From Granulicella sp. dw_53 (lineage in GTDB: Bacteria; Acidobacteriota; Terriglobia; Terriglobales; Acidobacteriaceae): 64,000 nucleotides of DNA. Below the pieces are notes generated by a model, which did not search any database, was not told where the DNA came from, and worked only from the letters and a program-made list of their open reading frames with translations. The stretch is taken from assembly GCF_018449545.1 (NCBI RefSeq), contig NZ_JAAVUR010000022.1:1-64000 (forward strand), written 5' to 3'. Numbering within the stretch: the first letter of the stretch is position 1; every line of letters starts with the position of its first letter. Position numbers and translations under genes: made by a program. Shown piece by piece: positions 34,601 through 42,181 of this stretch.

Positions 34601-35335
34601 GTTGTTGGTCTCGACCTGGAACTGGTCGACGGCTTCGACGGAGATGCCGTAGGCGAGGTTGCGGGTCTCGCCCTGGGTTCCGGGGCTGGTCATGGGGATG
34701 CCTTCGAGGTAGGTCTCGTTCATGTAGGCCTGTCCGCCGTTGAAGGAGGCGAAGGAGCTGCCGGCGGCTTGGGAGCTGAGGGCCTGGACGCCGGGGACCA
34801 GTTGGACGAAGGAGGTGGGATCGCGGGGGCCGGCGTTCATGGCCAGGGGCAGCGAGGTGTAGACGTCGTTGCGCATGACGAGGCCGAGGGTGGCGTTGGC
34901 GGTCTCAAGTAGCGGAGGGGCTTCGGAGACGGTGACGGTGTCGGTGGTCTGGCCGATGGTCAGCTTGAGATTGACGGTGGCAACGTTGAGGGCGTCGACG
35001 TTGACGTGCTCCTGCGAGAGCGTCTGGAAGCCGGGGGCGGTGACGGTGAGGATGTACTGGCCGGGAGGCAGGGCGGCGATGGAGTAGAAGCCGGAGTCAG
35101 AGGTTTGCTGGGTGCTCGCGGCGTTGGTGGCGGTGTTGGTCGCGGTGACGGTGGCTCCGGGGACGACCGCACCGGTGGGATCGGAGATGGTTCCCTGCAT
35201 AGAGCCGGTTCCGCCGATCTGTGCGAGAGCTGAGGTGCTGAGGACGAAAAGCGTGACGACGAGGGAGAGGTGACGAAGGCCGCAGGCAGCGAGGATGGAG
35301 CGGCCGCAAGTGGTGAGAGGTGCCGTAAAACTCAT
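31682..35335 (-). CDS. Giant TonB-dependent outer-membrane receptor with regulatory-like N-terminal domain
   Basis: 1217 residues; AGGAG lies eight bases before the ATG. A signal peptide ends at S-A-L-A-Q. A carboxypeptidase-regulatory-like beta-sandwich (S-M-Q-G-T-I-S-D-P-T-G-A-V-V-P-G-A-T-V to P-P-G-Q-Y) covers about 45-130. The plug region contains Q-L-V-P-G-V-Q-A-L and Y-L-E-G-I-P-M-T-S, and the barrel ends E-A-R-I-N-F. It is the same architecture as the receptor at 10900-14175 but of a different subgroup, the type expanded in soil Acidobacteriota. Import of a large polymer fragment is likely; the ligand is unknown. The phd/vapC pair lies divergently upstream. Confidence 0.9.
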   Translation of the reverse strand: MSFTAPLTTCGRSILAACGLRHLSLVVTLFVLSTSALAQIGGTGSMQGTISDPTGAVVPGATVTATNTATNAASTQQTSDSGFYSIAALPPGQYILTVTAPGFQTLSQEHVNVDALNVATVNLKLTIGQTTDTVTVSEAPPLLETANATLGLVMRNDVYTSLPLAMNAGPRDPTSFVQLVPGVQALSSQAAGSSFASFNGGQAYMNETYLEGIPMTSPGTQGETRNLAYGISVEAVDQFQVETNNSPAMYQGQGVENYTIKSGSNRFHGSAYEYFRNTVLDARGYFPTVAQGRPVEKQNQYGGHLGGFIIKDKLFFFANIDEYTYRSTSLPTNQFVPTSGSAVGVGGFTGGDFSALPTPIYDPLTTTCNAANVCTRTPFPGNIIPASRISPVAKSLQSYLPFVPTSAGIGNNYTTIVPIGLHVATTTERVDYNFSEKQRAYAVFSRGKYVTQPFAGISANTSAIPLPYAATRVVTEQPTNAQFHHVYSFTSNLLNQFGYAYARLEVPITSSTAAGQYPIKAGLQGLPAGQASNAFPTVTFSGTNAPQSWAGTNSQAFDEVVNTYVVQDNVQWTKGKHSVTMGGQFSWLHDNYTNPDDGSIATFTFNVNETAGYNAAGTLQTTTGNAYASYLLGAVDSSALQDNSIKTTGARYKDFAAYVQDDFRIFPNLTLNLGLRYDIFGVFHEAHDRTSFLNPTLPNPAINNYPGALQFTGNGVDSCHCATPIKTHYGYFGPRIGLAYSVTPKTVIRSGFAIMYAHGGAAGGRAGGRSGTNQLGYNALPTFASTGNGAPAFFWNGGNALPAAYANISQGGVPAYQKAPFFDPTLNTAFYTGGPTAGAITYGDPEVGGKVPEFTNYSLSIQHSITNSLTLAVGYTGSQGHNLPTTLGRNPSANQIDPRYLALGTDLNLSATPANITLGNAHAAALGLGTPFKLPYANFDTTNGKLFRTLLPFPQYTSITDIWPDVGNSNFNALQVVVTQRASNGLTLNLAYTFSKEMDNVVTVARTSYNPFQEYGLGSIDRKHLITSSANWKLPFGKGHRFASTGLASAFAGGFELSSVFILSSGAPLAITSTSCNTSSFGTGTLCVPNLTPGFSGPIAINGGLSSGQGNMIPGHTVSYINPAAFQKVPNYTFGNAPRTAPYGLRSPYTWNQDVTLRRAFKIWESLQLQTAVSAFNVYNTVNFGGVQTNIDSATFGTVSSQANAPRKLQAEARINF

Positions 35336-35546
35336 GGTGAGGCTCCTGTGCTGCCCAGACGGCGCATTGTTTTCGGGACAGACACTATGTGTGTATTGGT
35401 ACGGCGAGGATTATGGAGACGTGGAACCAGGGCTGTCAATGGGAAATTGTTTCTCAGGTGAATCCACGCGGCTCTCTCTGCTTCCCTTTTGGCGGCAGAT
35501 CGTTGGGTTAGCGGCAAACTTGTTAATTCGAGGTAGCGAATATTAT

Positions 35547-35567
35547 TTATGACTAGAATGGTCATAA
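35547..35567. promoter_or_regulatory. Inverted-repeat operator before the phd/vapC pair
   Basis: TTATGAC-TAGAATG-GTCATAA is a perfect 7-base inverted repeat with a 7-base spacer, ending just before the GGAGG of the antitoxin gene. Phd/YefM antitoxins bind such palindromes to repress their own operon. Confidence 0.65.
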
Positions 35568-35579
35568 CGGAGGTGATGT

Positions 35580-35828
35580 ATGGCTAACTGGGGATTAGCG
35601 CAGGCGAAGGCGAATTTCAGCGAGGTGGTCGCGAAGGCCATGACTGAGGGGCCGCAAGAGATTACGAAGAGTGGGAAGGATGCGGTGGTCGTCGTATCCA
35701 AGAAAGAGTGGGATGAGCGAGCCAGGCCCAAACGAAGTGCAGCCGATTTCTGGTTGAACTCGCCTCTGCGAGGATCGGCGATCAAGCCTAAGGGACTTCG
35801 CGGGGGTCTCAGGAAGGTTGATCTTTGA
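35580..35828 (+). CDS. Phd/YefM-type antitoxin
   Basis: 82 residues; GGAGG lies six bases before the ATG. The N-terminal fold is that of Phd antitoxins: A-K-A-N-F-S-E-V-V-A-K-A, then G-P-Q-E-I-T-K-S-G-K-D-A-V-V-V-V-S-K-K-E-W-D. This part dimerises and binds the operator, while the tail (residues 50-82) should occupy the toxin. Its TGA overlaps the toxin's TTG start (TTGA), giving tight coupling. A palindromic operator lies just upstream. Confidence 0.9.
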   Translation: MANWGLAQAKANFSEVVAKAMTEGPQEITKSGKDAVVVVSKKEWDERARPKRSAADFWLNSPLRGSAIKPKGLRGGLRKVDL

Positions 35829-36241
35829 GATACCTCCTGGATACGAGTGTGATCTCGCAGGCGATCAAGGAGAGACCGGACGGTCCCGCGATCCGATGGC
35901 TGCATACGGTGGGAACGGAGGAGACCTATCTCAGCGCGATCACTCTCGCGGAGTTGCGCCGCGGCGTTGAGTTACTTCCGGCGGGCAGCCGCCGAAGGAA
36001 TCTGGAGAACTGGCTTCAAGGAGAGGTCGCCGAGGAGTACCGGGGGCGCATCCTTCCGGTGGATGAGGCGGTCGCCGATGCGGCGGGGCGGATCTCCGTG
36101 GAGGCTGAGCGAGGCGGGCACAACGGTATCGATCTGCCGGATATTTTGATTGCAGCTACGGCCCGTGTGCATGGTCTGGAGGTCGCGACTTTGAACCGGA
36201 AAGACTTTACGCGTTTGGGTGTGAGGTTGGTAGAGTTTTAA
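35825..36241 (+). CDS. vapC: VapC-like PIN-domain toxin
   Basis: 138 residues from a TTG start that overlaps the antitoxin stop. PIN-domain acidic residues are in place: L-L-D-T-S-V at the N-terminus, L-A-E-L-R-R-G near residue 43, and the D-L-P-D-I-L-I-A-A-T-A segment near 103-113, followed by V-A-T-L-N-R-K-D-F. This is the set that binds Mg in VapC/FitB ribonucleases, so the toxin looks active; targets are usually tRNA or rRNA. Pairing with a Phd-type antitoxin is common. A shared terminator follows. Confidence 0.92.
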   Translation: MRYLLDTSVISQAIKERPDGPAIRWLHTVGTEETYLSAITLAELRRGVELLPAGSRRRNLENWLQGEVAEEYRGRILPVDEAVADAAGRISVEAERGGHNGIDLPDILIAATARVHGLEVATLNRKDFTRLGVRLVEF

Positions 36242-36256
36242 ATTTCGTTGGTGCAA

Positions 36257-36290
36257 AGAGAAAGGCCGCCAGGGTTGGCGGCCTTTCTCT
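36257..36290. terminator. Bidirectional terminator between vapC and the radical SAM gene
   Basis: AGAGAAAGGCCGCC and its exact complement form a 14-base stem around AGGGTT. It lies between two convergent genes, with stops at 36241 and 36308, and supplies T-rich arms in both directions. Confidence 0.85.
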
Positions 36291-36307
36291 TTACGTTTGG
36301 TGTAGCG

Positions 36308-38422
36308 TTAGTCGCCGGAGACGGTCTCTTCGATGCTCTGAACGACTTCCGCCTTGGGAGCGGCTGGCTTGATTCCACCGATGGAGTCGAGGGAGATGAA
36401 GCCAGGCTGCTCGACTTCTCCGAGGACTTCCTTGCGGTAGAGCTTGGCCATGCGGGCGTTCTCGGCGTCCTGCTTGATCTTCGCATCGCGCGCCCGGATC
36501 TTCTCTTCGCGGGAGTTCTTGGCGATACCGGACTTGTCGAAGGTATCGTTGGCAGCGGCGTTGACGTGCTCCTGGTTGAGGACGAGGTCGTAGGAGGACT
36601 CCTTCTCGAGGCCTACCTTCTTGCCGCCGGCGAAGATCTCGTGACGGCCATGCTCCTCGTACCACTTGGTGAGGGTGGAGGTCATGTGCATCTTCTCGAT
36701 GATGTTTCTCCAGCCCACGCCGGTGTTGTAGGCGCAGAAGGAGATCTCACCCTCTTGTGTGGCGTAGGGGATGATGCACTGCTCGGTGCGGCGGAAGTCG
36801 TAGTTGAAGAGATCCTGGAACCACATGCCGGCGATGAAGAGGAAGTTCCAGCGGTCGGAGCGGCGCATCTTGATGTCGTCCATGGTGCGGTCCGCGGTGA
36901 CTTTGCCGTAGCTTCTGCCGGTGGCGCCGAAGCTCTTATCGAACTTCTGCAGCAGGTCCTTGATCTTGAAGTGGGTCGGTGCCGCTTCGGGCTTGTAGTT
37001 GCGAAGCAGAGCCAACGTCACGCCGATGATGGAGAGCCACTTGCCACGGGCGGCGTCGTTGATGCGGGCGACGTCCTTGGCGAGGCGGTCTGCATTGATG
37101 AACGCGGTGACGGGAACAGCTTCCTTGGTCTCCTTGTCGATCATCAGAGCCATGGAGATACCGCAGTTCGGGTGGCAGCCGCAGGAGAGCTGGCCCCAGT
37201 CGCGATCCGGTCCGTGGACCAGGTCGGCCCAGTCGGAGAAGGTGGACATGAAGGAGATGGGGAACCAGTCGCGGGTCGGCTCGCCGAGTCCGGTCTGGTT
37301 CTTTACGTCGTGCGCGAGGTGCGAGAGGGTATAGCGCTGCGCGTAACGACGCTCGTCGGAGATGTCCTCGTCGCGGCCGGTGAAGCTGACCGGCTGGAAG
37401 GAGAGGAAGTTGATCTTCTTGGGGTTGTCGAGGGCGAACTTGATGATGTTGCCGACCTGCTCATTGTTGATGCCGTTGATGATGGTCGTTACGGGAACGA
37501 TATCGACGCCGGCTTCGTGCAGGTTATGGATGGCCTGGAGCTTTACGTCGAACGCGTTGCCGACCTTGCGGTGCGAGTTGGCAGCGTTGCCGATGCCGTC
37601 GAACTGCAGGTATGCGTAGCGAAGACCGGCTTCCGCAGAGGCCTTGGCGAACTCCTTGGACTTGGCGAACTCGATGCCGTTGGTGGCAGCCTGCACGGAG
37701 GTGTAACCGACCTTGCGGGCGTAGGCTACTGCGTCGAGGAAGTAGGGGCTGAGCGTGGGCTCGCCGCCGGAGAACTGGACCGACATCTGACGACGGGGCT
37801 TGATCGTGACCGCGTTGTCGAGCATGGTCTTGATCTCGTCCCAAGTGAGTTCGTGGACGAAGCCGACCTGATTGGCGTCCATGAAGCAGGGATCGCACAT
37901 CATGTTGCAACGGTTGGTGAGGTCGATGGTGAGAACCGAACCACGTCCGTGGGTGACGGTGGAGGTGCCGTGATTGTGGAGCTTCTCATCGTTGTGGGCG
38001 CGGATGTCGCGGCCAGGGAAGACCTCTTCGAGGTGGCGGAAGAAGGCGGTGTCGATGGACATGACGTCTTCAAAGTGGCCGTGGATCGGGCAATCCTTCA
38101 CCATCAGGATCTCGCCGTTGCGCTCGATGATCTGAGCCTTGATCTCGCCGACCTTCTCGTTGAGGAGGATCTCGTGGGGGAGCTTGCCGTCTACGATCTG
38201 CTGGCGGATCTCAGGGATGCACTTGGGGCAGAGGGAGTCGGTGGTGCGGGGCCAGCCAAGGGGCGGCTTCTCTTTTTGGTAGCTCTTCAGGAGGGGCTTG
38301 TCGCTCCACTTGGGGGTAAAGCTCGCGTTTGGGCTGATGGAGTTGAGCTTGTTGAATACTACCCAACCTGCTTTCGCTCCGTAGGTAAGAGCCTTCTCGA
38401 ATAACTTGGATGGCTGTGCCAT
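36308..38422 (-). CDS. Large radical SAM protein, Tes/MSS-like
   Basis: 704 residues from the ATG at 38420-38422 (AGGAGA lies 11 bases upstream); an in-frame ATG 15 codons earlier lacks a ribosome site. The radical SAM cluster motif is C-N-M-M-C-D-P-C at 172-179, and S-G-G-E-P follows at 218-222. Before it there is a rubredoxin-like or zinc-like set, C-P-K-C at 65-68 and C-P-I-H-G at 111-115. After it, C-G-C-H-P-N-C-G at 414-421 offers ligands for a further cluster. This layout resembles the archaeal MJ0619/tetraether synthase family and related bacterial enzymes proposed to make membrane-spanning lipids, which Acidobacteriota contain (iso-diabolic acid). The lipid role is inference; other members of the broad family may act on different substrates. 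The tail (600-704) is charged. Confidence 0.8.
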   Translation of the reverse strand: MAQPSKLFEKALTYGAKAGWVVFNKLNSISPNASFTPKWSDKPLLKSYQKEKPPLGWPRTTDSLCPKCIPEIRQQIVDGKLPHEILLNEKVGEIKAQIIERNGEILMVKDCPIHGHFEDVMSIDTAFFRHLEEVFPGRDIRAHNDEKLHNHGTSTVTHGRGSVLTIDLTNRCNMMCDPCFMDANQVGFVHELTWDEIKTMLDNAVTIKPRRQMSVQFSGGEPTLSPYFLDAVAYARKVGYTSVQAATNGIEFAKSKEFAKASAEAGLRYAYLQFDGIGNAANSHRKVGNAFDVKLQAIHNLHEAGVDIVPVTTIINGINNEQVGNIIKFALDNPKKINFLSFQPVSFTGRDEDISDERRYAQRYTLSHLAHDVKNQTGLGEPTRDWFPISFMSTFSDWADLVHGPDRDWGQLSCGCHPNCGISMALMIDKETKEAVPVTAFINADRLAKDVARINDAARGKWLSIIGVTLALLRNYKPEAAPTHFKIKDLLQKFDKSFGATGRSYGKVTADRTMDDIKMRRSDRWNFLFIAGMWFQDLFNYDFRRTEQCIIPYATQEGEISFCAYNTGVGWRNIIEKMHMTSTLTKWYEEHGRHEIFAGGKKVGLEKESSYDLVLNQEHVNAAANDTFDKSGIAKNSREEKIRARDAKIKQDAENARMAKLYRKEVLGEVEQPGFISLDSIGGIKPAAPKAEVVQSIEETVSGD

Positions 38423-38699
38423 GTGTGTGTATTTCTCCTGAAGATTTAGATCGTGCCCGTATTGCATACTGGGGTCTTTTGCTTATGCTGGCGAATTGTC
38501 TGCAACGAGTGGCGTCTTGGTTGACCTTCTAATGCTCGTTCTTGGGCAGGCTATAGGATGCGACACCTGCCACTTCCGTTACTTACAAGATTACGCAGGG
38601 TTTAGGTCGATTCTAAGTATCGAGAAGTGAACAGCGAGAATCTGCATTGAACGGTAGATGTTGGGGCTGAATGGGGAGATAATTCTGTCCGACATGTTG

Positions 38700-39656
38700 T
38701 TACGGCGAGGTTTGCGCCCCGTTGGTTGAGCCGGAGACGACCTGATTGAGGATCTGCTGGACGAAGATGACGCGGATATGGATGTGTTTGGCGAAGTCGG
38801 GAAGAAACTCCGTGACGATATTATTGACGGGGTCGAGCGCGTAGCCGGTGGCGATGCGGGCGATGGTGGACGGCCCGTTGCCGTGGATGCCGGGGACGTA
38901 GAGATTGCTGATCTCAGACGCGATGGGATAGGTGAGGAGGGTGGCGTAGTTGGGCATGGGGGTGCCGTCGTCGTGCTGGGCGATGACGGTGCGGGAGATG
39001 GCGTGGACGAGGCGGCGGGAGAAGCTATCCTCGGGCAGGCGGCGGTAGTGGGGATCCTCGTGGGCTAACGAGGGGATGAGGAAGGTGCCGAAGAACTCGC
39101 CGGTGGCGTCCTGAAGGAGGCTGACTCCGGAGATTTTGCCGAAGCCCTTCCAGCCGGGGCCGTAGGCGGTGTGGGAGTCGATGGCGATGGTGAAGCCGGA
39201 GGTTGCGGCGATGGTGGCGAGGTTGAAGGGGTCGGAGACGTTACGGATGGCGAGGTAGCCCTTCTGTTTGGGGCTCATGGGCAGGGGAACGCGGGTGTCG
39301 AGGAAGCGGACGTACGGATTGAGGATGTCGACGCAGAGGAGCGAGGAGGGCATGCCGGGGGTTCGGTCGGCACGATCTTCGTAGGTTGCGGGGCGGAGCC
39401 AGTGGCCGACGCGGCAGGGGGGAGGCGTGGTGTGGTTGGTGGCGAAGGAGGCCTTGGCCACGGTAATCACACTTTCTGGGCTGGCCGTTTGATCTGGGGC
39501 CGGATGAAGGACCGCGCCGGGGGAGTCGGGCAGGGGAGTCTCCGGCGTGGTCGGAGCTGGTTGGGGGGTGGTCTGGACTGGAGGCGCGGTGGAGGGCTCC
39601 TGGCCATTCGCAGTGCAGGTGGCCAGCACGAAGATCAACGTGAAGACCCTGCGCAT
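38700..39656 (-). CDS. Exported protein with HEDP-x-Y motif, paralogue A
   Basis: 318 residues; GGAG precedes the ATG. A signal peptide ends near T-A-N-G-Q, and a Pro/Thr-rich linker contains P-L-P-D-S-P-G-A-V. The domain (about 100-300) contains N-V-S-D-P-F-N-L-A-T, D-S-H-T-A-Y-G-P-G, the motif L-A-H-E-D-P-H-Y-R-R, and small-residue helical segments. The next gene encodes a relative with the same D-S-P-G and HEDP-x-Y motifs. I do not know a function; proteins of this type are frequent in Acidobacteriota. Periplasmic or outer-membrane association is likely. Confidence 0.75.
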   Translation of the reverse strand: MRRVFTLIFVLATCTANGQEPSTAPPVQTTPQPAPTTPETPLPDSPGAVLHPAPDQTASPESVITVAKASFATNHTTPPPCRVGHWLRPATYEDRADRTPGMPSSLLCVDILNPYVRFLDTRVPLPMSPKQKGYLAIRNVSDPFNLATIAATSGFTIAIDSHTAYGPGWKGFGKISGVSLLQDATGEFFGTFLIPSLAHEDPHYRRLPEDSFSRRLVHAISRTVIAQHDDGTPMPNYATLLTYPIASEISNLYVPGIHGNGPSTIARIATGYALDPVNNIVTEFLPDFAKHIHIRVIFVQQILNQVVSGSTNGAQTSP

Positions 39657-39750
39657 CGAGAACTCCAGAAACCTACAGTTGGTGTACGAACTGCTCCTTA
39701 CAGAATTATTGCCTCAGAGACGGGTGAGGGCGAAATCACTTGCTCTTCTA

Positions 39751-40593
39751 TTACTTGTTCTTCTTCAGATGCACCAGTTCGAGGGCATCGCTAAGGAACT
39801 CGCTGGAGAGGAAGCCGAGGGCGCCGCCGGCGATGGAGCCGCCGTAGGTCTTCATGACCTCATCGAAGCCGCGGCCGGAGGAGGGGTAGTAGGCCTGGGT
39901 GAGCGCCGCGCCAGCCAGATTGCCGGAGAGGTAGGAGATATTCAGGGTATGGCGGCCACCGTCGGTGCGCGTAATGATGACGCGGCTCGCGGCGTAGCCG
40001 GCTCGCTTCATGATGCCGCTGCGGTTGCCCATTTTGTAGTAGCGGGGATCCTCGTGGAGGATGCTGGCCATGATGGAGTCGGAGAAGATGCCTTCACTGC
40101 TGCTGCGGGCGGCGGCAGCGCCCAGACGCTGGGCGTAGGCCCTGCCGTTGGTGCCGTACTTCGGATTACTGTCGATGGCCTGGGAGTATCCCGCCGAAAG
40201 CACCCAGCCTATGGCTGCGAGCGGAGATGCGCTGTCTTTAATTCCCAGGAGGACTTTGTCTCCGATGCGGAGGGTGGGGACGCTCTCGCCGGGTTCGATG
40301 TATTTATCGAGGCGGCCAGCCTTGACTCCCTGGCCTGTGGGCGCCTGGTTTTGGGCGGCGGCGAAGCTGAACTCGGGTTTGGTGTGGTCGAAGATCATGC
40401 TGGAGGAGACGGTGCCGGGGGAGTCGGGCAGGACCAGGGCGGCTTCGGTGGTGGGAGCCGAGGTGGAGAAGTCGGTATTCGAGGTCTGGGCCATGGCGTC
40501 GGAGCCACCGAATGAGGTGAAAGAGAGCGCGAAGAGGAGGGTCCTAAAGATGCGCCGAGGCTGAGGCGAAGGGAGAGACGTGTGCGTGCTCAA
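39751..40593 (-). CDS. Exported protein with HEDP-x-Y motif, paralogue B
   Basis: 280 residues from a TTG start with GAGGT seven bases upstream; no in-frame ATG fits the signal peptide (F-R-T-L-L-F-A-L-S-F-T-S-F). After it comes V-L-P-D-S-P-G-T-V, then K-V-L-L-G-I-K-D-S-A-S-P-L-A, and I-L-H-E-D-P-R-Y-Y-K, the same order as in the neighbour downstream. The C-terminal part is rich in Gly and Ala. It lies 94 bases upstream of paralogue A on the same strand, so they probably form an operon. The function is unknown. Confidence 0.75.
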   Translation of the reverse strand: MSTHTSLPSPQPRRIFRTLLFALSFTSFGGSDAMAQTSNTDFSTSAPTTEAALVLPDSPGTVSSSMIFDHTKPEFSFAAAQNQAPTGQGVKAGRLDKYIEPGESVPTLRIGDKVLLGIKDSASPLAAIGWVLSAGYSQAIDSNPKYGTNGRAYAQRLGAAAARSSSEGIFSDSIMASILHEDPRYYKMGNRSGIMKRAGYAASRVIITRTDGGRHTLNISYLSGNLAGAALTQAYYPSSGRGFDEVMKTYGGSIAGGALGFLSSEFLSDALELVHLKKNK

Positions 40594-40850
40594 AAGAGAT
40601 ACCTCAAATGTTGGGGTCCGCCGCGTGGAGCGATGCAGGGAGGAGGAAATAATGATGGCCGTGATTGTGTTTAGAGTATCAGGCTCTATTTAACGGACGT
40701 CGGATGGAGGCTACGAGTTGTCTGGCGCGGAGATAATCCTTTGATTTCGCCACAGTTACCTTGTGGGCACTGGCTTGAAGATGAAGCCGTTGGGGCATTG
40801 ACCGCGAGATTTCCAGATACCAATAATCAAAGGTGCAGAGGTGTGTCCTT

Positions 40851-41123
40851 ATGACCTTCGATCCAAAGAGCGGCGAGCCAAAGAACAGCGCAGGGTGGGA
40901 AGAACGGCTGCATGAGGCAGGACAAAAGATTGAGGAAGACCTGCGGCGGGTAATCGTCTACATCAACGATGAGGTGGTTCCGGAGGTTCGGCGGAACAGC
41001 TCGGCTGCGTTGCGCGCGGCTGCCGAGCAGATGGAGAAGCTGGCACAGAGGATGGAGGAACGGACGCGCGGGTCCGGAGGGCCGTCTGCACATCATGCTC
41101 CGAAGGATGAGGAGCAGAGGTGA
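40851..41123 (+). CDS. Small charged helical protein, partner of rlpA
   Basis: 90 residues from the ATG at 40851 with GAGGTG upstream; a GTG at 40833 is an alternative. Almost entirely helical and charged (W-E-E-R-L-H-E-A-G-Q-K-I-E-E-D-L, then A-A-L-R-A-A-A-E-Q-M-E-K-L-A-Q-R-M), with no signal peptide. I do not recognise a family. Its stop overlaps the GTG of rlpA (GTGA), so the two are translationally coupled. Confidence 0.7.
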   Translation: MTFDPKSGEPKNSAGWEERLHEAGQKIEEDLRRVIVYINDEVVPEVRRNSSAALRAAAEQMEKLAQRMEERTRGSGGPSAHHAPKDEEQR

Positions 41124-41950
41124 AGCTTTTGCGGTGCAGGATCGGACGGCCTCTGGGTGTCGTGGGTCTTGCTGTGCTGGCGCTGGCGATGACGGGCTGT
41201 CATAAGGGCACGAAGGCGAAGAAGCAGCCTCCCCCTCCTCCTGTCTCTTCGAGCAGAGGGTCGAGTTCGGGTTCGACGACCGCTTCGCGGCGTCCGGTGC
41301 CGAGGTGCTGCGCGGTAGAGAATGGCGAGACTGCGCATCCTGCTCCGCAGCCGCAGGTCAAGGGGAAGCCGATCGAGACTCAGGTGGGGCTGGCGAGCTG
41401 GTATGGGCCTCCGTATGCCGGACGCAAAGGCGCGGATGGGACAGTCTACGACCAGAACGCGATGACCGCAGCGCACCTTACGCTGCCGATGGGGACGGTG
41501 GTTAGGGTTACGAATCTGTCGAACGATCAAAGTGTGGTGGTGAAGATCACCGACCGTGGGCCGTTCGTTCAAGGGCGAATCATCGATCTTTCGCTGGCGG
41601 CGGCGAAGGCTACCGGAGTCTATCGGGCGGGCGTGGCGAAGGTGCGGGTGGAGGCGTTTTCGAGCCCGGCGGCTGTTGCTTCGGCGTCGACTGCTGGACC
41701 GGCTAAGGCTGTGATTCCCGGGGGGCGGTGGTGCGTGCAGATCGGCGCGTTTATGAACCAGGAGGACGCGATCTCGTTGAAGAACGATCTTATCCGGCGA
41801 TATAAGACGGCCAAGGTGATCGAGTTCGCGGGGCCGACGGGGCATTGGGTGAGGATCAATCCGAAGTTTCCGGATAAAGGGACCGCGGAGCAGGTGGCGG
41901 AGAGTATCCATGTGCCGGATGCGGAGCCTTATTTGATTCGGATGGATTAG
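41120..41950 (+). CDS. rlpA: RlpA-like septal lipoprotein with DPBB and SPOR domains
   Basis: 276 residues from a GTG overlapping the previous stop. The lipobox L-A-M-T-G-C lies after a hydrophobic stretch, so it is a lipoprotein. A Pro/Ser-rich linker leads to the double-psi beta-barrel: G-L-A-S-W-Y-G, then A-A-H-L-T-L-P-M-G-T-V-V-R-V-T-N and K-I-T-D-R-G-P-F-V, with the catalytic Asp in T-D-R-G-P-F as in RlpA transglycosylases. Residues 195-276 form a SPOR domain (W-C-V-Q-I-G-A-F) that binds denuded septal glycan. A cysteine pair (C-C) at about 63-64 in the linker is unusual. It probably cleaves denuded peptidoglycan at division. Confidence 0.9.
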   Translation: MKLLRCRIGRPLGVVGLAVLALAMTGCHKGTKAKKQPPPPPVSSSRGSSSGSTTASRRPVPRCCAVENGETAHPAPQPQVKGKPIETQVGLASWYGPPYAGRKGADGTVYDQNAMTAAHLTLPMGTVVRVTNLSNDQSVVVKITDRGPFVQGRIIDLSLAAAKATGVYRAGVAKVRVEAFSSPAAVASASTAGPAKAVIPGGRWCVQIGAFMNQEDAISLKNDLIRRYKTAKVIEFAGPTGHWVRINPKFPDKGTAEQVAESIHVPDAEPYLIRMD

Positions 41951-42047
41951 TTTTTTAGGGGTTAGGGGTTAGTTTGCCGTGCTCAACTCTTCTTGCCCCA
42001 CGAAGTGCGCTGGTGGATATGGAATTGGGATGGCTGGGGAAGGAGTG

Positions 42048-42112
42048 CGGTCGGGCTTCGCCCGATACCCCACCCTATTTGCGATGAAGCTGCAAAAAGG
42101 ATGGGGCACCCG
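42048..42112. repeat. REP-type hairpin element
   Basis: cggtcgggcttcgcccgataccccaccc ... ggatggggcacccg, with an inner tttgc...gcaaa stem. It is nearly identical to 50384-50449 and shares its outer arms with 7721-7787 next to the RAYT gene. It lies between rlpA and the PH-domain gene. Confidence 0.8.
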
Positions 42113-42181
42113 AATTGTGCTGCTCCGTTTGGGGCGGGTTGGGGCGTGGGATTTCCCAGCCATTAGGCGATTGATCTGGTC

